Assembly: GCF_034259325.1 (NCBI RefSeq)
Contig: NZ_JAXIVS010000002.1
Span: 62,001-126,000, forward strand
DNA: 64,000 nt
From: Hyalangium ruber
GTDB taxonomy: Bacteria; Myxococcota; Myxococcia; Myxococcales; Myxococcaceae
Direction: 5' to 3'
Part shown: positions 47,243 to 56,634 of the stretch, piece by piece
Layout: the number at the start of each line of letters is the position of its first letter
Numbering within the stretch: the stretch's first letter is position 1
Notes under the pieces: model-generated
The model's database searches: none
Seen by the model: only the letters and a program-made list of their open reading frames with translations
What the model was told of the DNA's origin: nothing
Made by a program: the position numbers and the translations under genes

Positions 47243-48406
47243 ATGGCACATGTGAAGATGCAGACGGCTCGAACCACTCAGCAGGAGCCGGGCCCCGCCG
47301 CGGAGGACCTCATGAAGCAGCTTGCGGGTGTCACCCCCAAGCTGGTGATGATGTTCGCCTCGCGCAATCGGGACCACAACGCGCTCAACCGTGCCATCCG
47401 CGAGCGGCTTCCTCAGGGCTGCCGCTTCGTGGGCGCCACCTCGGGCGGCGAGATGGACAACGAGGGCATCTACTACGGCAGCGTGGTGCTGGCCGCCATC
47501 TACGGTGACTTCGACGTGGGCCTCGGCATCGGCACCGGCCTGTCGGCCAACGCGGTGGGCGCCGGCGGCATGGCCATCAAGAAGGCCTGCGACGAGCTGG
47601 GCGTGCGTCAGCCGGACCTCGACCCGCGCAAGTACGTGGGCCTCGTCATCGACGACGGCTTCCGCTTCAAGAAGGAGGAGCTGCTCCTCGGCATCCTCGA
47701 GAAGAACCAGACGCTGGTGCTCGTCGGCGGCGGCGCCAGCGACGACAACCAGGATCCGTCCAAGCAGAGCGCGCTGATCCACATCGACGGCGAGGTGGTG
47801 ACCGACGCGGTGCTGGTGGCGCTCTTCCGCACCAACGCCCCGTGGGCCGCGCTGCGCACGCACTGGTATCTGCCCACCGGGGACCGGATGACGATCACCA
47901 AGGTGGATGAGACGCACACCCGCGCGCTGGAGCTCGACGGCAAGCCGGCGGCCCTGCGCTACGCGGAGCTGCTCGGGGTGGAGCCGACCGAGCTGGAGTT
48001 CGGCAAGCCGCAGGGCTTCGCGGTGCGCCCCACCGCCCTGCGCGTGGGCCGCGAGTACTTCATGCGCTGCCCCTGGAAGCCGGTGCTCGAGGACAACTCC
48101 ATCCTCTTCGCCAACCTCTTGGAAGAAGGCTCCGAGCTGGAGCTGATGAAGATGGGCGACATGGGCGAGATGACGCGCTCGTTCTTCAAGGATGAGCTGC
48201 CCCGCCGAGTGACCAACCCCCAGGCGGCCCTGCTGTTCAACTGCGGTGCTCGTATGTGGTACGCACACTCCACAGGTAGGGTGAAGGAGCTGGCGGACAC
48301 CTTGCGCTCAGCGCCGACGGCGGCTGGAATGAATGTGCAATTCGAGATCTACTCCGGGTTCCACATCAACACCACCCTGACCGTGCTGGCGTTCGGATCC
48401 AACTGA
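47243..48406 (+). CDS. FIST domain sensory protein
   Basis: 387 aa. It shows the FIST N-terminal domain (ATSGGEMDNEGIYYGSVVLAAI...) and FIST C-terminal domain (RCPWKPVLEDNSILFANLLEEGSELELMKMGDM, NPQAALLFNCGARM). FIST domains are ligand-sensing modules, thought to bind small molecules such as amino acids, and usually feed kinases. Here the protein is free-standing, with no membrane or output domain. The hybrid kinase ATG lies 2 nt after its stop, so the FIST protein probably signals to that kinase. Confidence 0.88.
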   Translation: MAHVKMQTARTTQQEPGPAAEDLMKQLAGVTPKLVMMFASRNRDHNALNRAIRERLPQGCRFVGATSGGEMDNEGIYYGSVVLAAIYGDFDVGLGIGTGLSANAVGAGGMAIKKACDELGVRQPDLDPRKYVGLVIDDGFRFKKEELLLGILEKNQTLVLVGGGASDDNQDPSKQSALIHIDGEVVTDAVLVALFRTNAPWAALRTHWYLPTGDRMTITKVDETHTRALELDGKPAALRYAELLGVEPTELEFGKPQGFAVRPTALRVGREYFMRCPWKPVLEDNSILFANLLEEGSELELMKMGDMGEMTRSFFKDELPRRVTNPQAALLFNCGARMWYAHSTGRVKELADTLRSAPTAAGMNVQFEIYSGFHINTTLTVLAFGSN

Positions 48407-48407
48407 G

Positions 48408-50927
48408 ATGAGCACCTTGCCCTCCGCGCTTCCCGAGAGCCCTACCCCACGCATCCTCCTCCACGCCAGCGAACGCGCGACCCAGCAGGTCCAGGACGCG
48501 CTTCGCCGCGCCGTGCCCACCGCCGAGGTGACCACCGTCACCACCACCGACGCGCTCATCCAGGCGCTGGCACAGCCCTATGAGCTGGCGGTGCTCAGCG
48601 CCGACGCGGCGGATCTTCCCCAGCTCCAGGCGCTCTGGAAGGACAAGGGAGGTGCTACGCCGTTCATCGTCTTCTCGCAGAAGTGGAGCGAGGAGATCCT
48701 CACCGCGGCCACCAAGGCCGGCGCCAGCGACTACCTCAGCGAGGAGCAGCTGCCGCAGCGGCTGCCCCTGGTGCTGCGCACGCTCTCCGCGCGACGAGCG
48801 CAGGCCACTGAGTTCGCCGCCACCAAGAAGAAGCTGGATGACACCAGCGAGGAGCTCAAGCGCACGCGCTCGGTGTCCGCGCGCGCCCTGGCCAGCTACC
48901 AGCAGCGCGCCCTGCAGATGGAGATCATCCGTCAGCAGAACGAGGACCTGGATCGGCTCGCCACGGATCTCGCCATCTCCAAGCGCAACGAGGAGGAGCG
49001 CGCGCGAGAGGCCGAGGCCGCCGCCCGCCTCAAGAGCGAGTTCCTGGCCAACTTCAGCCACGAAATCCGCACGCCGCTCAACGGCATCATCGGCTACTGC
49101 GACCTGCTGATGCGCGAGGAGGGCAACCGCCTCACCGCGCACGGCCGCCGCGACTTGAGCGTGGTGAAGACCAACGCCAAGACGCTGCTGGCGTTGATCA
49201 ACGACATCCTCGACCTGTCGAAGATCGAAGCGGGCCGCGTGGAAGTCGTGGTGGAGCGCGTGGACCTGCAGGAGCTGGGCGAGGAGTGCCTTGCCACGGT
49301 GCGCGAGTACCTCAAGGGCAAGGACGTCGACCTCACCATCAACGTCGAGGAGCGGGCGCGCTACCTGCGCTCGGACGCGCTGAAGCTGCGCCAGGTGATG
49401 CTCAACCTGCTCTCCAACGCCGCCAAGTTCACCGACTCGGGCGAGGTGGCGCTGTCGGCACGGGCCGAGGGCAACGAGCTGATCATCACGGTGGAGGACA
49501 CCGGCGTGGGCATGCCCGCCGATCAGCTGCCCTTCATCTTCGAGAAGTTCCGCCAGGTGGATGGCTCCACCACGCGCAAGGTGGGCGGCACGGGATTGGG
49601 CCTCGCCATCGTGCGCGAGCTGTCCAAGGTGCTCGGCGGCGACGTCACCGTCAGCAGCGTGCTGGGTCGCGGCTCCACCTTCACGGTGCGCCTCGCCGGC
49701 GTGCTGGAGACCGAGGCGCCTCCGGCGGCCCCGGGCGAGGCTCCGGCCGATTCCGCGGTGTCGGTGGAGGACGTGGCCGCGAAGCTCGCGCCGCTGGCCG
49801 CCGGCAGCACCGTCATGGTGGTGGACGACGACCCGCTCATGCAGCAGCTCGTGGCGGGCCAGCTCGAGCCCGCGGGCTTCAAGGTCGTCGCCGTGGAGGA
49901 TGGCGTGAGCGCGCTGAACATCGCGCGTGAGGCCAAGCCCCAGGCCATCATCCTGGACATCCACCTGCCCCGGCTCGACGGCTGGAGCGTGCTCAGCCAG
50001 CTCAAGAGCGAGCCGGCGCTGTCGGGCATCCCCGTCATCCTCGTGTCCGTGGAGGAGCAGCGCGCGCGCGGCTACTCCCTGGGCGCGTGCGAGTACCTGG
50101 TCAAGCCGGTGGAGCCGGACCGCCTGGTGGAAGTCGTCACCCGAACGCTGGGCACCGCCGCGCTGGCCCCGGGCGAGGTGCTGGTGGTGGACGACGACGC
50201 CAGCACGCGCGAGCTCGTCAGCCGCTCGCTGCGCCGCGTGGGCTTCTCCACCTCCGAGGCCCACAGCGGTGAGGACGCGCTGCTCAAGGCGCGCATCTCC
50301 CCGCCGGTGCTCGTGGTGCTGGACCTGATGATGCCCAACCTCGACGGCTTCGAGGTGCTGCGGCGCATGCGCGCCCAGAACCTCACCATGCCCGTGGTGG
50401 TGCTCACCGGAAAGACGCTCAGCGCCGAGGAGCAGGCCACCCTGCGCGACGGCTTCATCGCCTTCGTGCGCAAGGGCGGCCACGCCATCGAGGACGTCAT
50501 CGGCCAGGCCAAGACGATGCTCCTGCAGCAGCGCGCGGCCACCACCACGCGCCAGGCCCGCATCCTCTACGTGGAGGACAACCCGCAGAACCGCGACATC
50601 GTCCGCCGCTACCTGGGCAACCTCTACGAGGTGCTCGAGGCGGAGGATGGCGAGCACGGCCTGGAGCGCGCCCAGCGCGACACGCCGGACCTGGTCCTCA
50701 TGGACCTGTCCCTGCCGCGCGTGGACGGCTGGGAGGCCACCCGGAGGCTGCGCGCGCTGTCGGCCGCCGTCTCCAAGGTGCCCGTCATCGCCGTCACGGC
50801 TCACGCCGGCCGCGAGTACCAGGAGAAGGCCCTGGCCGCCGGGTGCGACGCGTACCTCACCAAGCCCCTCGATCGGGATCAGCTGCTGGAGATGATCCGC
50901 AAGCACCTGGGGAAGACTCATGCCTGA
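48408..50927 (+). CDS. Hybrid histidine kinase with three C-terminal receivers
   Basis: 839 aa. An N-terminal receiver-like domain (about 14-125) lacks a clear phosphoacceptor pattern. A coiled-coil linker (130-210) leads to His[17 protein letters not shown] (H218) and HATPase ([21 protein letters not shown]). Three complete receivers follow, with phosphoacceptors D517 (ILDIHLP), D639 (VLDLMMP) and D766 (LMDLSLP). It is cytosolic. It overlaps by 8 nt with a stand-alone receiver gene and follows the FIST gene, so FIST, kinase and receiver are one relay. Confidence 0.92.
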   Translation: MSTLPSALPESPTPRILLHASERATQQVQDALRRAVPTAEVTTVTTTDALIQALAQPYELAVLSADAADLPQLQALWKDKGGATPFIVFSQKWSEEILTAATKAGASDYLSEEQLPQRLPLVLRTLSARRAQATEFAATKKKLDDTSEELKRTRSVSARALASYQQRALQMEIIRQQNEDLDRLATDLAISKRNEEERAREAEAAARLKSEFLANFSHEIRTPLNGIIGYCDLLMREEGNRLTAHGRRDLSVVKTNAKTLLALINDILDLSKIEAGRVEVVVERVDLQELGEECLATVREYLKGKDVDLTINVEERARYLRSDALKLRQVMLNLLSNAAKFTDSGEVALSARAEGNELIITVEDTGVGMPADQLPFIFEKFRQVDGSTTRKVGGTGLGLAIVRELSKVLGGDVTVSSVLGRGSTFTVRLAGVLETEAPPAAPGEAPADSAVSVEDVAAKLAPLAAGSTVMVVDDDPLMQQLVAGQLEPAGFKVVAVEDGVSALNIAREAKPQAIILDIHLPRLDGWSVLSQLKSEPALSGIPVILVSVEEQRARGYSLGACEYLVKPVEPDRLVEVVTRTLGTAALAPGEVLVVDDDASTRELVSRSLRRVGFSTSEAHSGEDALLKARISPPVLVVLDLMMPNLDGFEVLRRMRAQNLTMPVVVLTGKTLSAEEQATLRDGFIAFVRKGGHAIEDVIGQAKTMLLQQRAATTTRQARILYVEDNPQNRDIVRRYLGNLYEVLEAEDGEHGLERAQRDTPDLVLMDLSLPRVDGWEATRRLRALSAAVSKVPVIAVTAHAGREYQEKALAAGCDAYLTKPLDRDQLLEMIRKHLGKTHA

Positions 50928-51318
50928 GGAGAAGATGCGAGTGCTCGTCGTGGATGACGACCCCGAGCTCCTGGAGCTCGTGGCGCGCTCGCTGAGCGCC
51001 CATGGTTTCGAGGTGGAGACCCACACCTCGGCCTTGGGCGTCTCCAACCGCGTCCGGGATAGCTCCCCGGACGTGGTCCTCATTGACGTGAACTTCCCTT
51101 CGCTCAAGGGAGACAAGGTCGTCTCCCTGGCTCGCTCGCAGGCTCCTCAGGGCACCAAGTTCATCCTCTACTCGGGCGCGGACGAAGTCCGACTGCGCAC
51201 GCTGGCGCTCGCTTCCGGCGCCGATGGCTATCTCTCGAAGAGCGTGCAGGGAGCCGAGCTCGCTCAGAAGATCGCTTCCTTCCGGCCCCGGCCTCGCTCT
51301 ACACCCGTGCCCGTCTGA
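50920..51318 (+). CDS. Stand-alone receiver (CheY-like)
   Basis: 132 aa, a single receiver domain: VLVVDDDPE (acidic pocket), phospho-Asp D56 in VVLIDVNFP, Thr/Ser-site ILYSGAD and Lys in GYLSKSV. There is no DNA-binding domain. It begins 8 nt before the end of the hybrid kinase gene and is surely co-translated, the likely phosphorelay output. Confidence 0.92.
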   Translation: MPEEKMRVLVVDDDPELLELVARSLSAHGFEVETHTSALGVSNRVRDSSPDVVLIDVNFPSLKGDKVVSLARSQAPQGTKFILYSGADEVRLRTLALASGADGYLSKSVQGAELAQKIASFRPRPRSTPVPV

Positions 51319-51383
51319 GCCGCTTCCTTTCGCTGTCCTGACTCTCTGAACTCTCGTGAATCTTTCGTGCTCCCTGGAGGGCT

Positions 51384-52802
51384 TTGGCCTTGCGCACCCC
51401 TGATTACAGTGAGGCTGAAAAGCTGCGCCGCCAGCTTGAAGCACCCATGTTCAACGCCCTACTCAAGAAGTGGGTAGGAACTGGGCAGCTCGACTACGAG
51501 ATTTATCTCAAGACGCCGACGCTGCTGAACCTGCAGACGCCGCGCGAGCAGCTCGTTCACCACGACGAGCTGCTCTTCCAAATCGTCCACCAGGCGCAGG
51601 AGCTGTGGCTCAAGCAGGTGTCCATGGAGGGCATCGAGCTGGTGGCCGAAATCGACGGCGACCTGCTCTGGGGCGCCACCACGCGCATGGAGCGCATGCT
51701 GCGCGTCATGCGCTGCATGGTGGCGGAGCTGAACATCCTGGAGACGATGACGCCGGACTCGTTCCAGATCGTCCGCCGCAGCCTGGGCAACGGCAGCGGC
51801 CAGGAGTCGCCGGGCTACAACATGGTGCGCCTGCTGGGCGACGGGATGGAGGCGGCGCTGGAGCGCATCCTCACGCGGCGTCAGGTGCGGCTGCTGGATG
51901 TGTACCGCATCGGCGGCTCGGGCTCGGAGGACCTGAAGCGGCTGTGCGAGCAGATGGTCGACTTCGACGAGCTGTTCCAGAACTGGCTCTACACGCACTA
52001 CCAGATGGTCCGCCGCATCATCGGCGTGGACCGCTCCATCAAGGCGCTGGACGGCCTGCCCACGCAGGTGCTCGCCGGCCGCATGACGCTGCCGCTGTTC
52101 CGCAAGCTGTGGGAGGTGCGCGCGGAGATGACGGCGGAGTGGAAGCGCGAGGGTGGCTTCGCCATCGGCGCCGCCCGCCAGCCGGGCTCCCCGCAGGCCG
52201 AGGGCTCCTCGGGCTATGGCTCGGGCGCTCACGGCGCGTCGGGTTACGGCTCGGGCTCGCACGGTTCGTCGGGTTACGGCTCGGGCTCTCATGGCGCGTC
52301 GGGTTACGGCTCGGGTTCGCACGCGCCCTCGGGCTACGGCTCGGGCTCGCATGCTCCGTCCGGCTATGGCTCGGGCGCGCACGCTCCGCCGCCCCATGCC
52401 CCTCCCGCCGCGGTGGCCCACGCTCCGAGCGCCCCGCCCCCCGTGACTCAGACGGCGGCGGTGCTGCAGGCGGCGGTGGTGCCTCCAGTACCCGTGGTCC
52501 CACCGCCGGCGGTGGCCCCCGCGCCAGCGCCCACCCAGACGGCCATGCCCGAGTCGGCCGCCGCGGACGACCCGTGGTCCCGCCCCGAGCCGCCCACCTC
52601 GCGCCGCCCTCTGCCGGATGTGCCGCCGGTGCCCCGCACCTCCGGGCCTCCGGATGATCCGTGGTCTCGTCCCGAGCCGCCCACCTCGCGCCGGCCCGCT
52701 CCGACGCCCGAGTCCTCGAGCAGCTCCTCGAGTAGCTCCTCGAGCACGGCGCAGGAGCCGCAGGGTCCCCGCAAGCCGGCCTCGGGAACGCACGGGTACT
52801 GA
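51384..52802 (+). CDS. Tryptophan 2,3-dioxygenase-like protein with repetitive tail
   Basis: 472 aa from a TTG; the TTG at 51390 has better spacing to GGAGGG and may be the true start. Residues 20-265 match the TDO fold: YEIYLKTPTLLNLQTP, HHDELLFQIVHQAQELWLKQ (distal His H59/H60), and YTHYQMVRRIIG with the haem-ligand His at H205. The usual GTGG-SG loop after that helix is replaced by SIKALDGLPTQ, so substrate binding may differ. TDO oxidises L-Trp to N-formylkynurenine. Residues 276-472 are a disordered tail with six 10-residue SGYGSG units, duplicated DDPWSRPEPPTSRRP and a poly-Ser run. A kynureninase-like gene follows. Confidence 0.8.
   Translation: MALRTPDYSEAEKLRRQLEAPMFNALLKKWVGTGQLDYEIYLKTPTLLNLQTPREQLVHHDELLFQIVHQAQELWLKQVSMEGIELVAEIDGDLLWGATTRMERMLRVMRCMVAELNILETMTPDSFQIVRRSLGNGSGQESPGYNMVRLLGDGMEAALERILTRRQVRLLDVYRIGGSGSEDLKRLCEQMVDFDELFQNWLYTHYQMVRRIIGVDRSIKALDGLPTQVLAGRMTLPLFRKLWEVRAEMTAEWKREGGFAIGAARQPGSPQAEGSSGYGSGAHGASGYGSGSHGSSGYGSGSHGASGYGSGSHAPSGYGSGSHAPSGYGSGAHAPPPHAPPAAVAHAPSAPPPVTQTAAVLQAAVVPPVPVVPPPAVAPAPAPTQTAMPESAAADDPWSRPEPPTSRRPLPDVPPVPRTSGPPDDPWSRPEPPTSRRPAPTPESSSSSSSSSSSTAQEPQGPRKPASGTHGY
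52209..52388 (+). repeat. Six 30-bp coding repeats (SGYGSG-x-H-x-x)
   Basis: Six tandem 30-bp units encode SGYGSG(A/S)H(G/A)x in the tail of the dioxygenase-like protein. The copies differ at third positions (ggc/ggt, tat/tac), so they are not freshly expanded. The composition resembles phase-separating Gly/Tyr/Ser linkers. Confidence 0.85.
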
Positions 52803-52806
52803 TACC

Positions 52807-53943
52807 ATGGACCTGCTCTCGGCGGTGCGGGCGGAGTTCCCGCTGCTTCAGACGTGTACCTACCTCAACAGCAGCGCCACCGGGGCGATGCCGCGCGGCG
52901 TGGAAGCCGTGCTGCGCCGCTACTGGGAGACCATGAGCACCTGGCGCGACGAGGTGTGGGGCGACTGGCTGGGAGCGATGCAGGCCCACGCCGACGGGCT
53001 GGCGAACCTCCTCGGCGCTCCAGCGGGCTCGGTGGCGCTGGACAGCAACCTCACCACGCTGCTGGGGCGGGTGGGCACCTGCTTCGACTACCGGGGCGAG
53101 CGCCGCCGGGTGGTGACGACGGACATGGAGTTCCCCACGGTGCCCTTCCTCTGGAAGGGCTTCGCGCGCTACGGCGCCGAGCTCGTGGTGGTGCCCTCGG
53201 TGAACGGGCGCGTGGACGTGGACGCGCTGTGCGCCGCCATCGACGAGCGCACGCGGCTGGTGAGCGTCTCGCACGCCAGCTTCCAGACGGGCGCGCTGCT
53301 GGACGTGGCGAAGGTGGCCCGGGCGGCGCACGCGGCCGGAGCGCTCATCGCCGTGGACGCCTACCAGACGGTGGGCGCCTACCCGGTGGACGTGGGCACG
53401 CTGGACGTGGACTTCCTGCTGGGCGGCGGACACAAGTGGCTGTGCGGCTCGGAGTACGGCTTCCTCTATGTGCGGCCCTCGCTGACCTCCTCCTTGGAGC
53501 CCGCCGCCACGGGGTGGCTCGCGGGAGAGACGCCCTTCACCTTCCTGCCCGCCAAGGCCTACGCGCCGGATGCCCAGCGCATGCGGGCCGGCACGCCCGT
53601 GCCGCTCCCGGTGCTGCTGTCGCGCCCGGGGCTGGAGCTCGTCTCCCGCGTGGGCATGCCCACCATTCGCGCCCACTCGCTGGCGTGTACCCAGCGGCTG
53701 ATCGCCCGCGCGGATGAGGCGGGCCTGCCCGTCGTCACCCCCCGCGACGAGGCGCACCGGGGCGGCGTGGTGGTGATGCGCTTCCCGGGTGACGCCGAGG
53801 TGAGCCAGCGCCTGGTCTCCCGAGGCTTCATCTGCAGCTACCGGGGCGGGCTGCGCGTAGGACCCCACTTCTACAACACGCTGTCGGAAGTGGACGGCTT
53901 CATGGACGCGCTGGTGGCCGAGGCCCGTCAAAGCGCCGCCTGA
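52807..53943 (+). CDS. PLP enzyme of class V aminotransferase fold, probable kynureninase-type
   Basis: 378 aa. It shows the fold's elements: TYLNSSATGAMPRGVEAV, LVSVSHASFQTGALLDVAKV, the PLP-contact Asp in LIAVDAYQTVGAYPVDV, and the Schiff-base Lys K210 in GGGHKWLCGSEYG. Class V members include kynureninase, cysteine desulfurase and isopenicillin-N epimerase. Being 4 nt after a TDO-like gene, kynureninase (kynurenine to anthranilate and alanine) is the likely role, but the HKWLCG segment is also epimerase-like. An arylformamidase is not in the window. Confidence 0.75.
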   Translation: MDLLSAVRAEFPLLQTCTYLNSSATGAMPRGVEAVLRRYWETMSTWRDEVWGDWLGAMQAHADGLANLLGAPAGSVALDSNLTTLLGRVGTCFDYRGERRRVVTTDMEFPTVPFLWKGFARYGAELVVVPSVNGRVDVDALCAAIDERTRLVSVSHASFQTGALLDVAKVARAAHAAGALIAVDAYQTVGAYPVDVGTLDVDFLLGGGHKWLCGSEYGFLYVRPSLTSSLEPAATGWLAGETPFTFLPAKAYAPDAQRMRAGTPVPLPVLLSRPGLELVSRVGMPTIRAHSLACTQRLIARADEAGLPVVTPRDEAHRGGVVVMRFPGDAEVSQRLVSRGFICSYRGGLRVGPHFYNTLSEVDGFMDALVAEARQSAA

Positions 53944-54078
53944 GCCGTTACACCTGTAACGCCAATCCCTGACAGACCTCCAGAGCCGGCGGGCGCCTGC
54001 CCGCAAGGCCGGGGTGTTTCATTGATTCACCGGAGAGCCCTGTCCTCCGAGCGAAACGCCCGCTTCTGTCTCCGATGA

Positions 54079-54108
54079 AACAACCTGTTTGATTGTGCTT
54101 GGGTTGTT
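54079..54108. promoter_or_regulatory. AACAACC / GGTTGTT inverted repeat upstream of the flavoprotein operon
   Basis: A 7-bp perfect inverted repeat with a 16-nt spacer lies 95-124 nt before the flavoprotein ATG, in an A/T-richer stretch of the 259-bp gap between the kynureninase-like gene and the six-gene unit. Its form is that of an operator half-site pair. Confidence 0.4.
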
Positions 54109-54116
54109 ATCACCGT

Positions 54117-54151
54117 ACTACCCACTCGGTATGGGGCACTACCCAATCCGT
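54117..54151. promoter_or_regulatory. Two direct repeats ACTACCCAxTCxGT, 21 bp apart
   Basis: The sites at 54117-54130 and 54138-54151 agree at 12 of 14 positions and start exactly 21 bp apart, two turns of the helix, so a regulator could bind both on the same face. They lie about 50-90 nt before the operon start. A possible regulator gene is not adjacent. Confidence 0.45.
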
Positions 54152-54202
54152 CGTGTTCTCTGATAAGGTGATAGCAACCCATTGAGTCGGGCTCCCCCAC
54201 CC

Positions 54203-55774
54203 ATGAACCACATCCACAGCAAGTACCTGATCCTTGGAGCAGGCCCCGCGGGTCTCCAGCTGGGTTACTGCCTGTCGCGCAACGGGCGCGACTATCTGAT
54301 CCTCGATCGCGCGGAGGCCGGGGCGTTCTATTCGCGCTTCCCTCGCCACCGCACGTTGATCTCCAGCAACAAGACCCGGACCGGCTACACGGATCCGGAG
54401 ATCAACCTGCGGTTCGACTGGAACTCGCTGCTGACGGATGACCACGGGTTGCTGTTCGGCAGCTACACGCGCCGCTACTTCGCTCCCGCGGACACGATGG
54501 TGCGGTACCTGCGCGACTTCGCTACGCACTACGCGCTGCGCGTGCAGGGCAACACGGAGATCTGCCAGGTCACCCGCGAGCGCTCGGGCTTCCGGCTCCA
54601 GGACACGCAGGGCAACACCTACAGCTGTGAGGTGCTGGTGGCCGCCACGGGCAACTCGCGCCCCTACCTGCCGCACATCGAGGGCATCGAGCTGGCGGAC
54701 ACGTACGTCGACGTCTCGGTGAAGCCGGAGGACTTCGACAACCAGCGGGTGCTCATCATCGGCAAGGGGAACTCGGCCTTCGAGACGGCCGAGAACCTCG
54801 TGGAGACGGCGGCCATCATCCACGTGGCGAGCCCCAGCCCGCTGAAGCTGGCGTGGCAGACGCACTACCCGGGCCACCTGCGGGCGGTGAACAACAACTT
54901 CCTCGATACCTACCAGCTCAAGACGCAGAACGCGGTGCTGGACGCCACCATCCAGCGCATCCGCCGCACCGAGGATGGGAAGCTGGGCGTGCATTTCCAG
55001 TACACGCACGCGGACGGAGAGCAGGAGGAGCTCGTCTACGACCGTGTCATCGTCTGCACGGGGTTCCGCTTCGACGCGGACATCTTCGACGCGGACTGCC
55101 GCCCGGCCCTGGTCATCAACGATCGCTTCCCGGAGCAGACCTCGAGCTGGGAGTCGGTCAACGTGCCGAACCTGTTCTTCGCCGGCGCGCCCACGCAGAT
55201 GCGCGACTTCAAGCGCACCAACTCGGCCTTCATCCACGGGTTCCGCTACAACTCGCGGGCCCTGGCGTGGCTGCTCCAGAACCGCTACGAGCGCACGCCC
55301 CTGCCGTCCACGGCGGTGCCGGTGACGACCGAGGGCCTGCTGGGCGCGATGCTGGAGACGTTCAACCGCAGCTCGGCCTTGTGGCAGCAGTTCGGCTTCA
55401 TGGGCAGCGCGCTGGTGCTGGGCTCCAAGCGGCAGGAGCCGGCCACGCACTACGCGGAGCTCCCGGTGGACTTCATCCACGAGAGCGGGCTGGCCGGCGC
55501 GGCCCCCTACTTCGTGGCCACGCTGGAGTTCGGCAAGGCCAAGGCGATGGATCCGTTCCACCACCCGCGTCACCCCACCACGCAGCAGGCCCATGAGAGC
55601 CTGTTCCTGCACCCGGTGGTGCGCGCCTTCTCGGGCGGGCAGGAGGTGGGTGAGCACCACCTGCTGGAGAACCTCTTCGGCGAGTGGAAGGACGAGAAGC
55701 TCCACATCGCCCCGCTGCGCGCCTTCATCCATGCCCAGTTGCAGGCCATGGGCCACGGCAGCGTCGCGGCATGA
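54203..55774 (+). CDS. FOXRED2-like FAD-dependent oxidoreductase/monooxygenase
   Basis: 523 aa from the ATG at 54203; TTG 54182 is an alternative. It has the FAD motif LGAGPAGLQLGYCLSRNG and NAD(P) motif IIGKGNSAFETAEN, as in flavin-dependent N/S-monooxygenases. The blocks PRHRTLISSNKTRTGY, NLRFDWNSLL, MVRYLRDFA and DTYQLKT closely follow my memory of the eukaryotic flavoprotein FOXRED2, which in animals works in the ER. No signal peptide is present here, so it should be cytosolic. It is the first gene of a six-gene unit and overlaps the following permease by 4 nt, so it is likely to act on the transported compound or a product made with the methyltransferase. Confidence 0.82.
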   Translation: MNHIHSKYLILGAGPAGLQLGYCLSRNGRDYLILDRAEAGAFYSRFPRHRTLISSNKTRTGYTDPEINLRFDWNSLLTDDHGLLFGSYTRRYFAPADTMVRYLRDFATHYALRVQGNTEICQVTRERSGFRLQDTQGNTYSCEVLVAATGNSRPYLPHIEGIELADTYVDVSVKPEDFDNQRVLIIGKGNSAFETAENLVETAAIIHVASPSPLKLAWQTHYPGHLRAVNNNFLDTYQLKTQNAVLDATIQRIRRTEDGKLGVHFQYTHADGEQEELVYDRVIVCTGFRFDADIFDADCRPALVINDRFPEQTSSWESVNVPNLFFAGAPTQMRDFKRTNSAFIHGFRYNSRALAWLLQNRYERTPLPSTAVPVTTEGLLGAMLETFNRSSALWQQFGFMGSALVLGSKRQEPATHYAELPVDFIHESGLAGAAPYFVATLEFGKAKAMDPFHHPRHPTTQQAHESLFLHPVVRAFSGGQEVGEHHLLENLFGEWKDEKLHIAPLRAFIHAQLQAMGHGSVAA

Positions 55775-56634
55775 GCACATTCGAGCCAGCGCGCCCTCCC
55801 GGGGCCTCGCGCGCACCGCGGTGGGGGCGAGCCCCCGCGGTGCTCCTGGGGCTGTTGGGCATGGGCATGCTCGCGGGAGCCTGGGAGCTCAACCGCTGGC
55901 TCACGGGCAGCACGTTGCTGCCCGACACTCTCGAGGTAGGGCGCGCGCTGGTGGCGCTGGTGGCGGATGGCAAGCTTGCAAACCACCTCGTCGCCTCGCT
56001 CTACCGCCTGAGCTGGGGCTACCTCGTCGCCGTGCTGGTGGGCGTGCCCTTCGGCATGTTGATGGGGTGGCTGCCCCGCCTGCAGCGCGCGATGGATCCG
56101 CTGCTGCAGGTGCTGCGGCCCATCGGCTCGCTGGCGTGGACGCCGCTGGCCATCCTCTGGTTCGGCGTGGATGACGTGGCGGCCAGCTTCCTCATCGCCG
56201 TGGCGTGCTTCGGTCCGCTCACGGTGAGCGGCCTCAACGCCGTGCGGAGGCTGCCGCCGGTGTACCTGCGCGCCGGACGCAACTTCGGGCTGACGGGCTC
56301 GCGCCTGGTCCGCCACATCCTCCTGCCCGCCGCCGCCCCGCATCTGGTCTCCGGCATGCGACAGGCCCTGTACGTGGGCTGGGTGGTGGTGGTGATGGCG
56401 GAGATGCTCGGCGTCAGTTCGGGGCTGGGCTTCCTGCTGGTGGATGCCCGCAACGCGGGGGACCGCTACGACGTGGTGATGGCGGCGATCGTCACCATCT
56501 CGCTCGTGGGGCTGGCCCTCGATCGACTCATGGCGCGCCTCGCCCGGGGCGTCGCCTACGGCAAGGGGGGGGATTCAGACACCGATACAGGGATGCTGCC
56601 AGCGCGGCTGGGTGTGTCCCGGAGAGCGGCATGA
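55771..56634 (+). CDS. ABC transporter permease (nitrate/sulfonate/taurine type), first
   Basis: 287 aa. There are six membrane helices with the EAA-loop motif RNFGLTGSRLVRHILLPAAAP, the coupling site for the ATPase, as in SsuC/TauC/NrtB. The ATG overlaps the preceding TGA (ATGA) and its own stop overlaps the ATPase start. Its 25-residue C-terminal tail is not hydrophobic. With the second permease it would form a heterodimeric channel. Confidence 0.9.
   Translation: MSTFEPARPPGASRAPRWGRAPAVLLGLLGMGMLAGAWELNRWLTGSTLLPDTLEVGRALVALVADGKLANHLVASLYRLSWGYLVAVLVGVPFGMLMGWLPRLQRAMDPLLQVLRPIGSLAWTPLAILWFGVDDVAASFLIAVACFGPLTVSGLNAVRRLPPVYLRAGRNFGLTGSRLVRHILLPAAAPHLVSGMRQALYVGWVVVVMAEMLGVSSGLGFLLVDARNAGDRYDVVMAAIVTISLVGLALDRLMARLARGVAYGKGGDSDTDTGMLPARLGVSRRAA

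Noticed and set aside
45467-48268. 933-codon minus-strand open frame opposite the cytochrome and FIST genes
   Set aside because: Spans two real genes and the gap between them on the other strand, so it cannot be a selected protein; its Val/Ile run is the complement of the Asp tract.
48366-51116. 916-codon minus-strand open frame opposite the hybrid kinase
   Set aside because: Antisense shadow of strong kinase and receiver motifs.
52209-52388. 30-bp repeats as a possible CRISPR or minisatellite
   Set aside because: Contiguous, in frame and varying at third codon positions, so they are coding repeats.
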